Part shown: positions 46,401 to 58,249 of the stretch, piece after piece
How positions within the stretch are numbered: the first letter of the stretch is position 1
Layout of the letters: every line of letters begins with the position of its first letter
Origin: Neurospora tetraspora
Lineage: Eukaryota; Ascomycota; Sordariomycetes; Sordariales; Sordariaceae
DNA length: 64,000 nt
Direction of reading: 5' to 3'
Assembly: GCF_033439725.1 (NCBI RefSeq)
Contig: NW_026944384.1
Span: 5,022,001 to 5,086,000, forward strand
Position numbers and translations under genes: made by a program
Notes under the pieces: model-generated
Database searches by the model: none
What the model was told of the DNA's origin: nothing
Seen by the model: the letters and a program-made list of their open reading frames with translations, nothing else

Positions 46401-49233
46401 TGACTAAACCCTACGTGTTTCTAATACCCTATTAATTAATTAGGGGAATTTATACCAGTAATATTAATTATTATATACCGATTAAATTTTATAGTATTCT
46501 TAAAAGTCCTATTAATTTTAATAATATTAAGGAATTATCCGTACCGAATTTTAATTAATTGGCCGAAAAATATAGATTGTAAGTTATTTATATAATTCGA
46601 ACTAATATAGAGGAGGATATTAAAAGAATAGTCGAAGAAAATAAAGTAAAGGAGAAAGGAGGAGCCCTAAACTTTAGAAATATTAATAACGGTTTAATAA
46701 AGGATATAATAAAAGAAGTATTAGGAAGAAGAGGTTAAAAGTATAAATAATTCTTTAATAATTATTTTTATTAATAAATCGATACTTTAATAAATAAGGA
46801 AAACGAAAATATATTATATATAATAAAAATAGCCAACTCTATTTATTTTATTAATAAGGATAAAGATTTTCCCCGTTATAAAAAGGTTATTAATAGCTAT
46901 TTTATAATTAATAACGTTTCTGTTAATAAAATTATATTAAAAGATATTATTAAATTTTATAAATAAGCTAATAAATTTCCTAAAATTAAGGTCTAAATCT
47001 AAACCAAATTCTCAAAATAATATTAGTATTATATTAATATATTTAAATAGGAAAGTGCTAAAATCCTTCCCCCTATTCGATTTTATAATTTTGAATTCGA
47101 ATTCTACCCGGGAATTACGCCGCCCGCCTCTCGTAATTACACTTTTAATCCCGAGGAATTTAATATTATTAAAAAATAAATTAACATTAATTTTAAAAAG
47201 AAATGTATTAAACTTTCCTAATTCGAAATATAATTACCGATTTTATTTATTAAAAGACTAAGCGGTAGAATATATATTTATATTAATTATAAAAGTATTA
47301 ATAACGTTATTTTTAAATTTCGTTACCCTTTACTATTAATTAAAGAAATTTTCGATACGATTTACTATATTAAAATTTTTATTAAATTTAATATAATCGC
47401 TACTTTTAATTATATTTATCTTAAATAAAGCTACGAATAATTAGTTACTTTTATTATACGGTTTAATTTATTTAAATTTTTAATAATATTTTTTAATTTA
47501 TAAAGCGCCCTAAGGGCTTTCGAAAATTATATTAACGATATTTCTTACGATATTTTGTAACGTTTATACAACTATTTATATTAATAATATTTTATTTATT
47601 CCAATAATATATAAAATTATCCATAATATATTAATAATATATTTAATAAATTCATTAAAGTAAGCTTCAATGTTAATATTAATTAATACGAATTCTATAT
47701 AATATATACGAAGTATTTAGATTTAATTATTATATTAGGCAAGATTAACATAAATTTATAAAAAATTAAAATAATTACCAATTAGGAAATTCCCGAATTT
47801 AAAAAGTCCTTATAATTCTTTTTAAATTTCGCGAATTTCTATAAGCGTTTTATAAAAGATTTTTCGATTATAATAACCCCGTTATATAAATTTGTTAAAA
47901 AGGATACTATTTAGGTTTAGAATAATATTTATTAATAGGCTTTTAAAATATTAAAAAGGCGTTTATAGAAAATCTTATATTTAAGATCTATAATTAGACT
48001 AAAAAAATAATGATCGAAACGGATATTTTGAATTAAATTATAGGAGGTACTTTTTCCTAATATAGGGATAACGGAATCCTCTACTTGATAATTTACTTTT
48101 TAATAAAATATATATTTTAAAAGTATAATGATAACGTTTATAATAAAAAATTACTCGCTATTATTAAAATATTAAAAGAATAGAAGTTATAATTTAAAAG
48201 GGTTTAATAACCCTTTAATATCCTAACGAATTATAAAAATCTATAAACCTTTATAATTAATAAATAGTTAATTTATTACTATATATAGTAGTTTCAAGTC
48301 TTATCCTAATTCAACTTCCTAATTAAATATATATTAGGCTCTAAAAACCTCCGCCCTAATACAATAAATTATAAATTAAATAACCAATTAGTAAACGTCG
48401 AAGATAATTATTTAATTATTTATAAAAGGGTTCTATTAAATCCTTTATAAGTCGAAGACCCCGCCGCCGGTTTTTTACTATATTTGTTAAATATAGAGGA
48501 TTTTAATAATAAATTAATTAACGACCTTATCCGGGCTAATTATAAAACGTCTATTCTTTTTAAAAAAAAATTAATATTTTATTTAATAAATAAAATATAA
48601 CGCTAATAACTATTGACGGTTAAAAATGTTTTTTTATTATACTTTCTCCGAATATTATATTATCAATAATATTATGAAATAACGGAATATAATCATTATT
48701 GACCCTTATAATAAAGAATTCTAATTCCAATTAATTAACTATTAATATAATTCTCCGGGCGCGGGCTACCCTAACCGCAACGCTATTTACAAATTTTATA
48801 ATATAAATTCTATTAAGAAGGTATATCTAATAATATAAAGGTTTTTTATAAAAATTATTCCTTATATATAAAAATTAAATTAATAAAATAGGGTTCCGTT
48901 AATTACTTTGAATTTATAGCCGTATTTTTAATATTATAAAAAGACGTTATAATCGATTTTATTACCCTACTATTAGGAAATATTTACCTTAATTAAACCT
49001 TTAAATATATTATTATTATTATCGACTACTAAATTAAAATATAGTATTATATTCCGATTATAATTTCAAAAGCGGAAGAATTCGTAGACTATGTTATTAA
49101 TTATATCTATTCAATTTATAGTTTAGTAAATAGCATTTTATTTAATAAAAGTATTTAATTTATATTATATTTTTAATTTACTTTTTATAAAGAATTATTT
49201 ATTATTTATAAATTTATTTCCGCTTTCTACCTC

Positions 49234-49239
49234 TAATAT
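49234..49239 (+). repeat. Putative target duplication of the nested element, left
   Basis: TAATAT, repeated at 52,876-52,881. Short and AT-rich, so the match alone is weak. Confidence 0.4.
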
Positions 49240-49475
49240 GGAATAAGTATCGGAAGCCTTACAATTTAATACTATAATTAATAAGGTAATAAAGTAAATA
49301 ATAATGTTAATAAGAAGAGGAAGGTTTAAAAGCTAAACTATACCTAATTATATATTAAGTAGGAATAAAAGTTTAAAAACATTTATCTTAACTATTAAGG
49401 ATTATAGCTTTTATAATTAAATTAAATTATTCTCTAAGGTAATAGAAACGGGGTTTCCTACATTAAATACTAATT
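49240..49475 (+). repeat. Left terminal direct repeat of the nested element
   Basis: Matches 52,641-52,875 with shared AAGAGGAAGGTTTA, AATTATATATTA and AGCTTTTATAATTAA landmarks. Confidence 0.72.
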
Positions 49476-50299
49476 TATAAAAAAAGAAATTATTATTTTT
49501 AATAGACCTATCTGTCCAAATCTCTTCTAAAAAGATCTAAATCTCTTCTAATATCCTTTAAATTTCTTCTAATAAATTTATTTAACATAATCGGGTTTTA
49601 TAATCTTCGGGATACTCCGGGGCGGTATAGGATATATTAAATTAATAAAGTAAATATATTTAAAAAGCCGGGGGTAATTTATTTAAATTCGAGAAATTAG
49701 AAAGTAATTTAAGAAGGCTAATTTATATTAAGGAAGCGAAAGTATAGGAGTAAAATATTATTATAATTAATTAAAGGAAAGGAGAGAAAGTAAAAGGTTA
49801 AAAAAATAAGAAGCTAAGAAAATAAGAGGCTAAATTAAATATACTAAATCTATAAAGAAATTTAAAAGCGAATTTATTATATAAATAAGTAGTAAGGAAT
49901 ATTAAGAATTAGCGAGAGTTGTAACGAGCCGTTAGGGGTTTAATAAACGATAAAAAAAGACCGCGGTAAATTAAAAGTACTAAAACCGTTTAAAAATTAA
50001 AATAGAGGATTATTAGGAGTAATAATATAAAGAAAGGGAAAGAAATAAAGAAAAAGGGTAACGATTTTAGATTATAGAAATTATGATAAGTATTTTACTT
50101 ATAAAAGTTTTAAAAACTCCGAAGTTTATTAAATATTAATTTATATTATTAATAGAAGATATTTTCTTTTTATTCTTATTAGCGTAAATTACGATAGAAG
50201 GATAATAATATTTATATTTATTTAAATGAAGGAAGAAGAGGTTTCTTAAAGTAAAAGCGGCGCTATAAATATAGTAATAAGAAAGTAGGTAAGGAGTCA

Positions 50300-52050
50300 A
50301 AAGCCGATTTAGATTTGGTAATACTATTGTTATTTTGGGAATAATAGAAACGGGGTTGGGGTCCAGGGCGGGAATTAAAATTAGAATTAGAATTGGAACT
50401 AAAAGTAATAATATTAAAATTAGTATTAAAAGAAAAATTATTAAAATTCTTAATAGCGGGCGAATTATAAAGAAAATTAACGAAGCGGGACGAATTATAA
50501 AAAAAATTATTTATTAACGAATTATGATTATTACTATTATTAAAAAGTAGATTGTAGGGGAATTTAAGCAGCTATTAGAAAAAGTAATAATGTCTTCGTT
50601 AGGAGGGTAACGGTTAAAGGGGTTATTAATTAGGGTATTAATTAGCGGTCGAATTATAGAAAGGGTTAGCGAAAGGGGGCAAACTATAGGGGAAGTTAGG
50701 CGGCTGTTAAAAAAAGTAATAATATTTTCGTTACGCGGGTAATTGTTTTAATTAAAAAGCTATATTTATATTTTTAATTTATACGTATTTAAATATATAT
50801 AAATAGAAAGGGCGCTTTCAGAGCAAAAATCAAATATTATACTTTTCATAAAAATATTTAACTAAGGGAATTTTAAATATAAATAATTTTAAAAATAGAA
50901 TTTTTATTAAAGGGGGTTCTAATTTACGGATTGCTTTACGGGCGGTTCTAATAACTTCCCAATTAATTTAAAAGTATTACTTAATAATACGTAAGGTTCT
51001 TTTAAGAACGGTAATATAATTAAGGATTGTTATTATTATTAAGTTCGATAGAAACGACCGTTTAAATTATTAAAATTATAAATATAAAGGTAGATTTAAA
51101 GGAATGCTTCTATTTTTCAAATAAAGGATTTAGATTTAATTTTTCTTTGAAGGGAATTTTAAGGAAGAAAACGCTTAATTTATCGAAAACGGTTATTTCT
51201 ATATTCGTTAGAATTTCTAAACCGTATTAAAGGGCGTTATAATATACTAAAGAAAGTAAAATAGAAAATTTAAACCCTTCGCTACTAAAATTAAATTACG
51301 GGGGATTAGTTAATAAGCCTTTTCTTTAAAATCTTTCTTTTCATAATAAAATTACTTTTTAAAGGGTAATTTAATTAATTCTAATATATAATATTAGAAT
51401 ATTATGATAGAAATGAATTATAGTAAGAGAAAAGGATTATAATAGGGAAAATTAGTAGTAATATTGATGAAAATTTATTTAAAAGAAAGGAGACGGTTAG
51501 GAAGGTTTTAGGTAAATTATAAAAGAAGTTGGGCGGCTACTAAGGAAAGTTTTAACGTTTTTATTATTAGTAATAGGATTTTAAAAATTAGAAATTTGAT
51601 TCTGGCGGGAAGAAGTAGGAGGGGAAAGGTCTTTAATAATAATAACCGTTTAAAAGAAATTACAGCTAGGAAGTTATTAGAGAAATGTAGAGAAAGTATT
51701 AAATAAACCATAGAAAAAATTAATAATTTAAGAATAAAAAATAATATCCTCGTTATTATAAAAGCCGTTTAAAAAAGAGTAGGGCGGACCGTAAAGAAGG
51801 TTAAATAATTATTAAGAAATCTATTTTTAATTCTGACGAGAAGAAGTAATTAGAAATATATGGATTAGAAATATTAAGAAGGAAGGAGTTATTAATATAA
51901 ATAAGAAATTTATTAGGCGGGCCGTAAAGGAAATTAAATAGCTACTAGAAGAAATAATAATGTCCTCGTTATTAATAAGAATTATTTAATAGCGGAAAGG
52001 TAATTTTTAATTATTAAAAGTTACTCGAAAGAGGGTACAACGGGTAAAAA
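50300..52050 (+). repeat. Degenerate internal repeats of the nested element
   Basis: A block of the type GGGAAGTTAGGCGGCTGTTA followed by an AGTAATAATGTC(T/C)TCGTTA-like stretch recurs at about 50,550, 50,690 and 51,915; shorter CGAATTATA-AGAAAATTA units recur at 50,460-50,520. Divergence is heavy, so unit length is uncertain. Confidence 0.45.
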
Positions 52051-52640
52051 TTATTAGAAAGATATAGAAGTGTTAATATATAAATAAAAATTTACCGTTA
52101 AAATTAGTTGTTTGAAAATATCGCTCGTAATTAATTTATTAATAAGAGGATATAGTTTAATTTATAAGAGCGGTCGAAAGACGCGCTTAAATAAGGGTTT
52201 ATTTAATTATTGAAGAGTAATCATTTTATTCGAAAAGCGAATATTTAAATTCGTTACTTAAAGAAGGAAATAATCGATAAAAGGGAGTAAAGTACGTTTA
52301 TAAATCTAAAATTCCAAAAGGATTTAATTATAATTAATCTCTTAAAGAAAGCTTTAATATAATTAGCGTTTCGGCTAATAAATCTATCGTTAAATTAATA
52401 GTATATAATAATTTAACGGATTTAATAACGAGTATCTAGTAAAGGATTTAGTTAGTATTTTATTTTACGAGTATTTAAATTCGTTACTATTATAAAATCT
52501 TTTCGTCGTTGTCGTAATAAAATATAGTAATAAAGAGGGTAATTGAAAATCGAACGCGCCGTCGGTCGTTTAACTAATATAGTTTAAAATAAAAATTAAA
52601 AGATTAATACAATTTTATAATTATAATTATTATTTAATAC

Positions 52641-52875
52641 AGAATAAATATTAGAGGTTTTACGATTTAATAATATAATTAGTAAAGTAATAAAGTAAAT
52701 AATAATTTTAAGAAAAAGAGGAAGGTTTAGAAGTTATATTATATTTAATTATATATTAGGTATGGATAAAGGTCTAAGAACCTTTATCCTAACTATTAAA
52801 GATTAGAGCTTTTATAATTAAGTTATATTATTTTATAAAGTGTTAGAAATGGCGTTTTTATATTAACCCCTAAAT
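52641..52875 (+). repeat. Right terminal direct repeat of the nested element
   Basis: Pairs with 49,240-49,475. The host integrase frame resumes just beyond it at 52,882. Confidence 0.72.
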
Positions 52876-54082
52876 TAATATTTAGACCGGAAGAATTAAT
52901 ATAGAAATAAAATAATTCTTACGGCTTTATATCGATTAAATATAAATGGACTAAATAAAATAGTTAGTAATTACGGAATTCGCTAATAATAATACTATAT
53001 TTTCGTTAGTAGGCGTCTCCCCCTTTTTCGTTAATTATTGTTATTACCCTTAAATAAATATTGAATTTCGTATATTATTCCCTCTTAATTTATTACCGGC
53101 TTAATTAAAGGAATATTATAAACTTTTTTGGATTAGTAAATTACTTTTAGAAAATTTAGGATTTTATAATTTAATAAATTCGTTATACTTAAGAACGATA
53201 TAAGGATAATACTAATAAAAAACGTATAAATTCTCCTAAATACTAGCCTAATAATATAATCTTATTAAATATAATAAATGTTATAAACGGCCACCCCTAT
53301 ACAAAGTTTTTATTATGTTAGGAGGGATTATTTAGAATTATTCGAACCGAATTTTATATTATTTACTTCGCCCGATTAATTAATATAAAGTATTCGTTAA
53401 GTTTCCACATTTCTATAATATAACCGTAATTTAATAAAGGATTATTTAAATAAAATACGTTATCGGTTATTAGAATAAATAATAAATGCGTTATAATTTG
53501 AATAAATAATTACGAAAAATATAAGAAATAGGCGTTCGAAGAATTTATTAATTACATTTAATTAAAAAGTAATTTATATTAATATTACTACGTTTAATAG
53601 AAGATTGGAAATTTAATTTAGGAACCTATTAATAATATTATTAATTATAAATACTGCTTATAATAATTTCATTATAAGAATTTAAGTAAATTAGTCCTTC
53701 CAAAATTTTAGAGCTTTTTATATCGCTTCGCTTCTAATTCTCTAGCCGCCCCTAATTTTCTAACCCCCGTCCCCGTTCCTAAGCTTCTATAGCGCCGTTC
53801 CGCCCGCTTCCGAAAGGGTGCCTCCGTTATTAATATAACGAAATTACTCCTGGATTCAATTATAATAATTAAAATAAATATAATAATTAATAAGGAGGTA
53901 GAAGATAAATTATATTTAATATTTAGTAGGATTATACGATGGTTAATAAATATATAATTGAGAAAGTTATTTAGGACGTAATTTATAAATTATAAAAAAA
54001 TATTAGATTTAAAGGGTTAAATTTATTATTATACGTATATAGATTTTCTTTAATTTTATAAACTTCTTTTAAAGGCGGATAG

Positions 54083-54344
54083 TATTATAAAGCTAACCTA
54101 TAATATAATTATACTATATTAATTATATATATATTATATTAGAATTAGTACTATAATTTAAAATTATATGTTTATATATTAATTATATATTTTAATTACG
54201 TATAACCTTACGTACGCGCGTACGGATTAATTTACTAAGCTCTTGCCTATATAATTAATCCTCTATATATATTTCCTTTTTCTTCTTTCGTATAATAATA
54301 TATTTTTTACCCTACCCCTAATGGTGCCCTCTCGCCCCGTAATA
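54083..54344 (+). repeat. 3' LTR of the Gypsy element
   Basis: Direct repeat of 43,160-43,421, preceded by a purine-rich AAAGGCGGATAG that may be the polypurine tract. Confidence 0.85.
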
Positions 54345-57298
54345 TAGGTTTTAATTACTTTCGAAATTATATAGTTCGTAAATTTCCAGGTTTATAAAAT
54401 TTTATCCTAATATTCTACGTATATAATTTATAAAATTTGAATTAAAGATAATTATTCGTTGTCGGCGGTTAAATAGGGCGGTAGAGTTTTAAATTGTATA
54501 AATATATTATTTAACTTTAATTAACCTAGTACCGCCGTTTAATTTTAATTACTAATGTATATTTATATCCTCTATAGTTAGTATTAACGGGGGATTTATT
54601 TATAAGAGCTGTAATATAAAGTACTTATAGGGTAGACTATATTAAACTATAAATACTTCTTTATAATTAATATTTGGGTTTTAATATAAACTTTTAAATT
54701 AATTATTATAAATATAATAGTATTAATACTATATAAATTTGAAGGTATATAGCGTTACCTTTAATATTAAATTATTGAACATTCCTACCTTCTTATATTT
54801 ATATAAGTACGATTACTTTACTATAGTATATTATAATTTGAATACTTCTTTTTGAGAATAGTAGGTAGAGCGTATATATTTATATAATTAGTTTAAAGAA
54901 GAGAAACGGTTTTTAAGGAGGCGTTTAATAGCCTTATATATAAATTCGATTCTACTAATTACTTTAATACTAAAATTCCTATATTTTAAGACGGTATAAT
55001 TCCTAAGTTCGTTAATTTATAAAAGGTAATATATATAGAAGTAAGCAAAAAGAATTATAAATAAATAAAAAGTATTAGTGAAAAAGGTATATAATATATT
55101 ATAAAGAAGAAGTGGGAGGGGGGTATTAAATATATACGAATCTATTATTTAAATTTGTAAGTTATTAAATACTATATCCGTTTGAAGTAATTATTATTAT
55201 CCGTATAAATTATTTACTTTTAAGCTATTTAAAAACCTTTATATATATTTAAATCGAATTAACGAGTAAGGTTAGAAATTAATATATTATAAGTATAGCT
55301 GCGTAGAATAATAATATTAATTATTAATTTCTTAATTATTTTATAAATTCCTTATTTATTATTAAGTTATTGAATAAAATGGTTGGCGGCGGCGGTATTG
55401 TTAACTTCTTCCGGATTATTTTCCTTTAAATTATTATTAATATATTCGTTATTAGTAACTTCGTTATTAATTTTATTATCGATTGCCGTTGCGGGGCCTC
55501 TGTATAACGGGGGATCGGAATTATTACTATTTAAATTTTGGACCGTTAGTGGGAGATTTAAAAGGTCAACATTGGAGGTAGAATTATAACTATTATTATT
55601 CCTGTTATTAAAAGGTAATTAAACCTATTTCTTCTTAATATAGTAATTTATATTATTTATAATGTATTATATATAGAATTAGTATAGTACGTTTAGGTAG
55701 GTAGTAATAGCGGCCTTCTTAAACCCTTTATTGAAGTTAGTAATAAGTATTATAGGGTTAGGAATTTTATAATCTTCTTGGATTTTTTTTAAGTAATAAA
55801 ATTACTATTTAAAGTCTTTTTATTTCTCTTTATTTAAGAGATTAAAGTTAACGTTAAAATTATAATTTAATGTATTAATATTAATAATATTAAATAAAAA
55901 TATGTTGAAGTAGTTAATTTATTTAAAAAAAAAAAAGGGGGTTAATTATTATTAATAAAAAACCTTAAACATAAGTATTAAAAACCCCTAAATCCGAATA
56001 ATTAGAATTAATAAGGGGAATAATAATAATAAGGGTAATACTTACTTTCTATATATTATTTACTAGTAATATATAGGGGTTCTTCTTCTATATTTCTATA
56101 TATTAATCGAAAGTTTAAAATATTCGTAATATTCTCTATTTGTTGAAAAAAAGTAAATTATAGTTAATAAAGTGTTCGATACCATATATATTCTTATACT
56201 ATTTTAAAAAATCGATAATTATTTTCGTTGAAGAATAAGGATTATACTTTATATAATAAATACGCTTTTAAATATTTAAAATCTCTTAAATAATAATAGA
56301 GATTCGAAGATTACGAAGTTCTAATATTAAACTGTTATTATTAGCGTGTTGAATAAAAGTAACGTTTTCTACTTCTATTTTAGGATTTAGAATACTATTT
56401 AAATTATAAATAATTTAACGAGAATTATTTTAGCGATATTAAATAACATTTTAACAATAATATTAATAGCTTTTTTATAATTTTAACGAATCTATTATTA
56501 ATAAACAATATTATTAATAAAGGTAGTAATATCAACGTTATAATTATAACTATTATTAATCTCTTTAGTAGATTATTAATTACCTTGCTTCTTCTTCAAT
56601 ATAATTTTTATTTAATATAAATAGTCGAACCGCTTCGAAGTAGTATTTCGCATACTTTACTTAATCGATTTATAAATGCGGTTATATATATAATAATAAT
56701 TAATTCGTTTAACAACCCCCTGCTTTCCTTTCTTCCTATTTTTTATCTAATTATATAATATAACCGTAAAATCTTATTCTATAGCGTAATTTTATAGCGC
56801 ATCGAATATAATAATCATATTATTATAATTAAAGGATATAAATAATAATTGTAACTTTACTAGTCGGGCGGCGCATTCGCTAGGGGATAATAATTATATT
56901 TTTAATTTCGATCGTTCGTATCAATGGCGGCGGACTAATAGTAATTAAAAGTCGACTAGCGGGGTCGTATTCTATTTAGGAATAATTATTCGAATTAAAT
57001 TCAAAGGTATTTTATTAATAATTCTAATTAAATTCCATTAACGTTAATTATTTTAATTAATTAAATTAGAAATCTAACTTACATAAGCGAATACGTAATA
57101 TGTAGTAAGCGGGCAATATATTAATAAATATAATAAAGTCGAGGATAGTATACGAAATAATGATAAAGATAATAAATAAATACTATAATCAGTTATTTAA
57201 TACTAAGATAAAATTTCGTGATAACTTTATTTAATGATATAAAACTAACGATCGCTAATATAGAGCGCGCGATGACGGCGGCAGTTAGGCAGTAATAT
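54345..57298. other. AT-rich right interior of the TIR element
   Basis: 2.95 kb of RIP-mutated sequence, presumably the former transposase region. No open frame longer than 68 codons and no motif I can name. An A-homopolymer next to GGGGG lies at about 55,927-55,943. Confidence 0.55.
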
Positions 57299-57414
57299 GT
57301 ACGGTATATTAGGCTAGGCTAGGCGGCTAAACTAGGCGGCTGGGCTTACTTAGCGTTAAAAAGTAGGGGGGACTACCTAGGGACCAGTTTGGGACTACCC
57401 AGCTACCGATTTCG
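57299..57414 (-). repeat. Terminal inverted repeat, right
   Basis: 116 bases, inverted copy of 42,102-42,217, somewhat more mutated (CCCAGCCCAGCC on the left is CTAGTTTAGCC here when reverse-complemented). Confidence 0.88.
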
Positions 57415-57423
57415 GTTCAAGCT
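57415..57423 (+). repeat. 9-bp target site duplication, right copy
   Basis: GTTCAAGCT, identical to 42,093-42,101. Confidence 0.88.
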
Positions 57424-57441
57424 TCGGCATCTATTTATTAA

Positions 57442-57715
57442 TGTAACGGTTCTGAACGAGTTGAGCACAGCGAGTAGTCGTAAGGTTAAAATGCTATATT
57501 TAACAAAGAAAGTAAGAAGGAAGACTGTACCAGAAGGGTATAGTCAAAATAGGGTTTTATAGTATATAGGATAATAGAGCCCAGACGGCGCGGGGCAGGC
57601 AAACAAGTGGGGTCTGACTAACTAAAGGGCTCGCATCGGCTTATATCATCGGTAAGCCGCATACAACCAGCTTAGCGGCAACTAAACTAAACCCCTGGGC
57701 TTTAACCATATAATA
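57442..57715 (-). repeat. LTR, left copy (3' LTR of the minus-strand element)
   Basis: Direct repeat of 59,855-60,128, including the shared unmutated stretch AGCCCAGACGGCGCGGGGCA. Confidence 0.85.
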
Positions 57716-57717
57716 TT

Positions 57718-57733
57718 ACTCCCCTATTCCCCT
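57718..57733 (-). other. Polypurine tract of the minus-strand LTR element
   Basis: Minus-strand AGGGGAATAGGGGAGT directly before the 3' LTR; position and composition fit the plus-strand priming site of LTR elements. Confidence 0.5.
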
Positions 57734-58249
57734 AAGCCTACTATATAAGATAAAAACGAAAAAGACTAAAATCTAGTACAACCGCACCTATACTAAATGT
57801 TCGTAGATAGGGAAAATCAATAATATTAAGAAAAGTATTTATATTAAGCCCCTAAATAAATGCTATATAATTACCTACTTCTTACCCGAATCAGTAACGA
57901 TACGCCTATCGCCTACCCTTATAGAGCTACGCTATAGTTTAGTACTAAAATTAAATTAAGGGATATTTCTAGATTTTGCTTAAATCTGGAGCTTTCTTTT
58001 GCTGTATTATATTAGTAATCTATAACGGAAATAATCAGAATTAAGGCTATTATCCAATACTTTGTATTATTTTACTTCTCCTACTAATAATCAGCTACCT
58101 TCTTATTCCCTCGCTAAAGAACAGCCTTAATAATTTTTATACCTACAAACTCTAATATCTATTACCTTCCTACGGTTACATATTGTAATAAATACTAGTA
58201 TTACGCTAACTACGCGATAAGAGGTATTATTATAAGGTTTTATCTATCT

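Larger units (their letters stand above)
49240..52875. mobile_element. Nested 3.6-kb element with about 235-bp direct terminal repeats (non-autonomous LTR type)
   Basis: Direct repeats at about 49,240-49,475 and 52,641-52,875 flank 3.2 kb. The insertion splits the host integrase between the LSTA.HP and DGQTERVN motifs, which shows true insertion rather than internal duplication. I see no reverse transcriptase inside; the interior is AT-rich with recurring motifs. A large non-autonomous LTR derivative is the simplest reading. The typical TG..CA ends are not clear after RIP, so the borders may be off by a few bases. Confidence 0.68.
44150..53100 (+). pseudogene. RIP-destroyed gag-pol of the Gypsy element, interrupted by a nested element
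   Basis: Gag-like reading at about 44,420-44,940 (FDGKS, then LLDKFDKKYN). At 45,166-45,207 a former CX2CX4HX4C zinc knuckle reads Y-I-R-Y-N-K-K-G-Y-F-L-I-K-Y, each Cys or His codon having become Tyr. At 45,767-45,775 the protease Asp-Ser-Gly region reads Asn-Asn-Asn within FVNNNYITLNFI. Reverse transcriptase runs about 47,330-47,760 with the catalytic YxDD as YINN at 47,577-47,588, followed by FLNFANFYKRFIKDFS and an RNase H part to about 48,300. Integrase remains lie at about 48,600-49,233 (ISAFY from LSTAYHP) and resume at 52,882 (TGRIN, EFANNNT, GVSPFFVNYCYYP). Many TAA/TAG stops sit at former Gln/Trp positions. Confidence 0.85.
43160..54344 (+). mobile_element. Ty3/Gypsy LTR retrotransposon, full-length but RIP-inactivated
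   Basis: 262-bp LTRs at both ends, with gag, zinc knuckle, protease, reverse transcriptase, RNase H and integrase remains in plus orientation and in the order of Ty3/Gypsy elements. The integrase is interrupted at about 49,240 by another element. The putative 5-bp duplication (CAGGC/TAGGT) and the mutated LTR ends (TA..TA in place of TG..CA at the outer edges) are RIP-compatible. It lies inside the TIR transposon, so it inserted later than that element. Confidence 0.88.
42102..57414. mobile_element. TIR DNA transposon, Mutator-like architecture, RIP-mutated and carrying nested retroelements
   Basis: The two ends are 116-bp inverted repeats (42,102-42,217 and 57,299-57,414) beginning CGCAATCGGTAGCTGGG on the left and CGAAATCGGTAGCTGGG when the right end is reverse-complemented. 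An exact 9-bp duplication flanks them. Long inverted repeats plus 9-bp duplication is the usual layout of Mutator-like elements. Removing the nested 11.2-kb retrotransposon leaves about 4.1 kb, a size that could have held one transposase gene, but RIP has left no readable transposase and I could not identify its family. The retrotransposon divides it into 1.06 kb on the left and 3.07 kb on the right. CpA is very rare throughout the interior. Confidence 0.8.
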
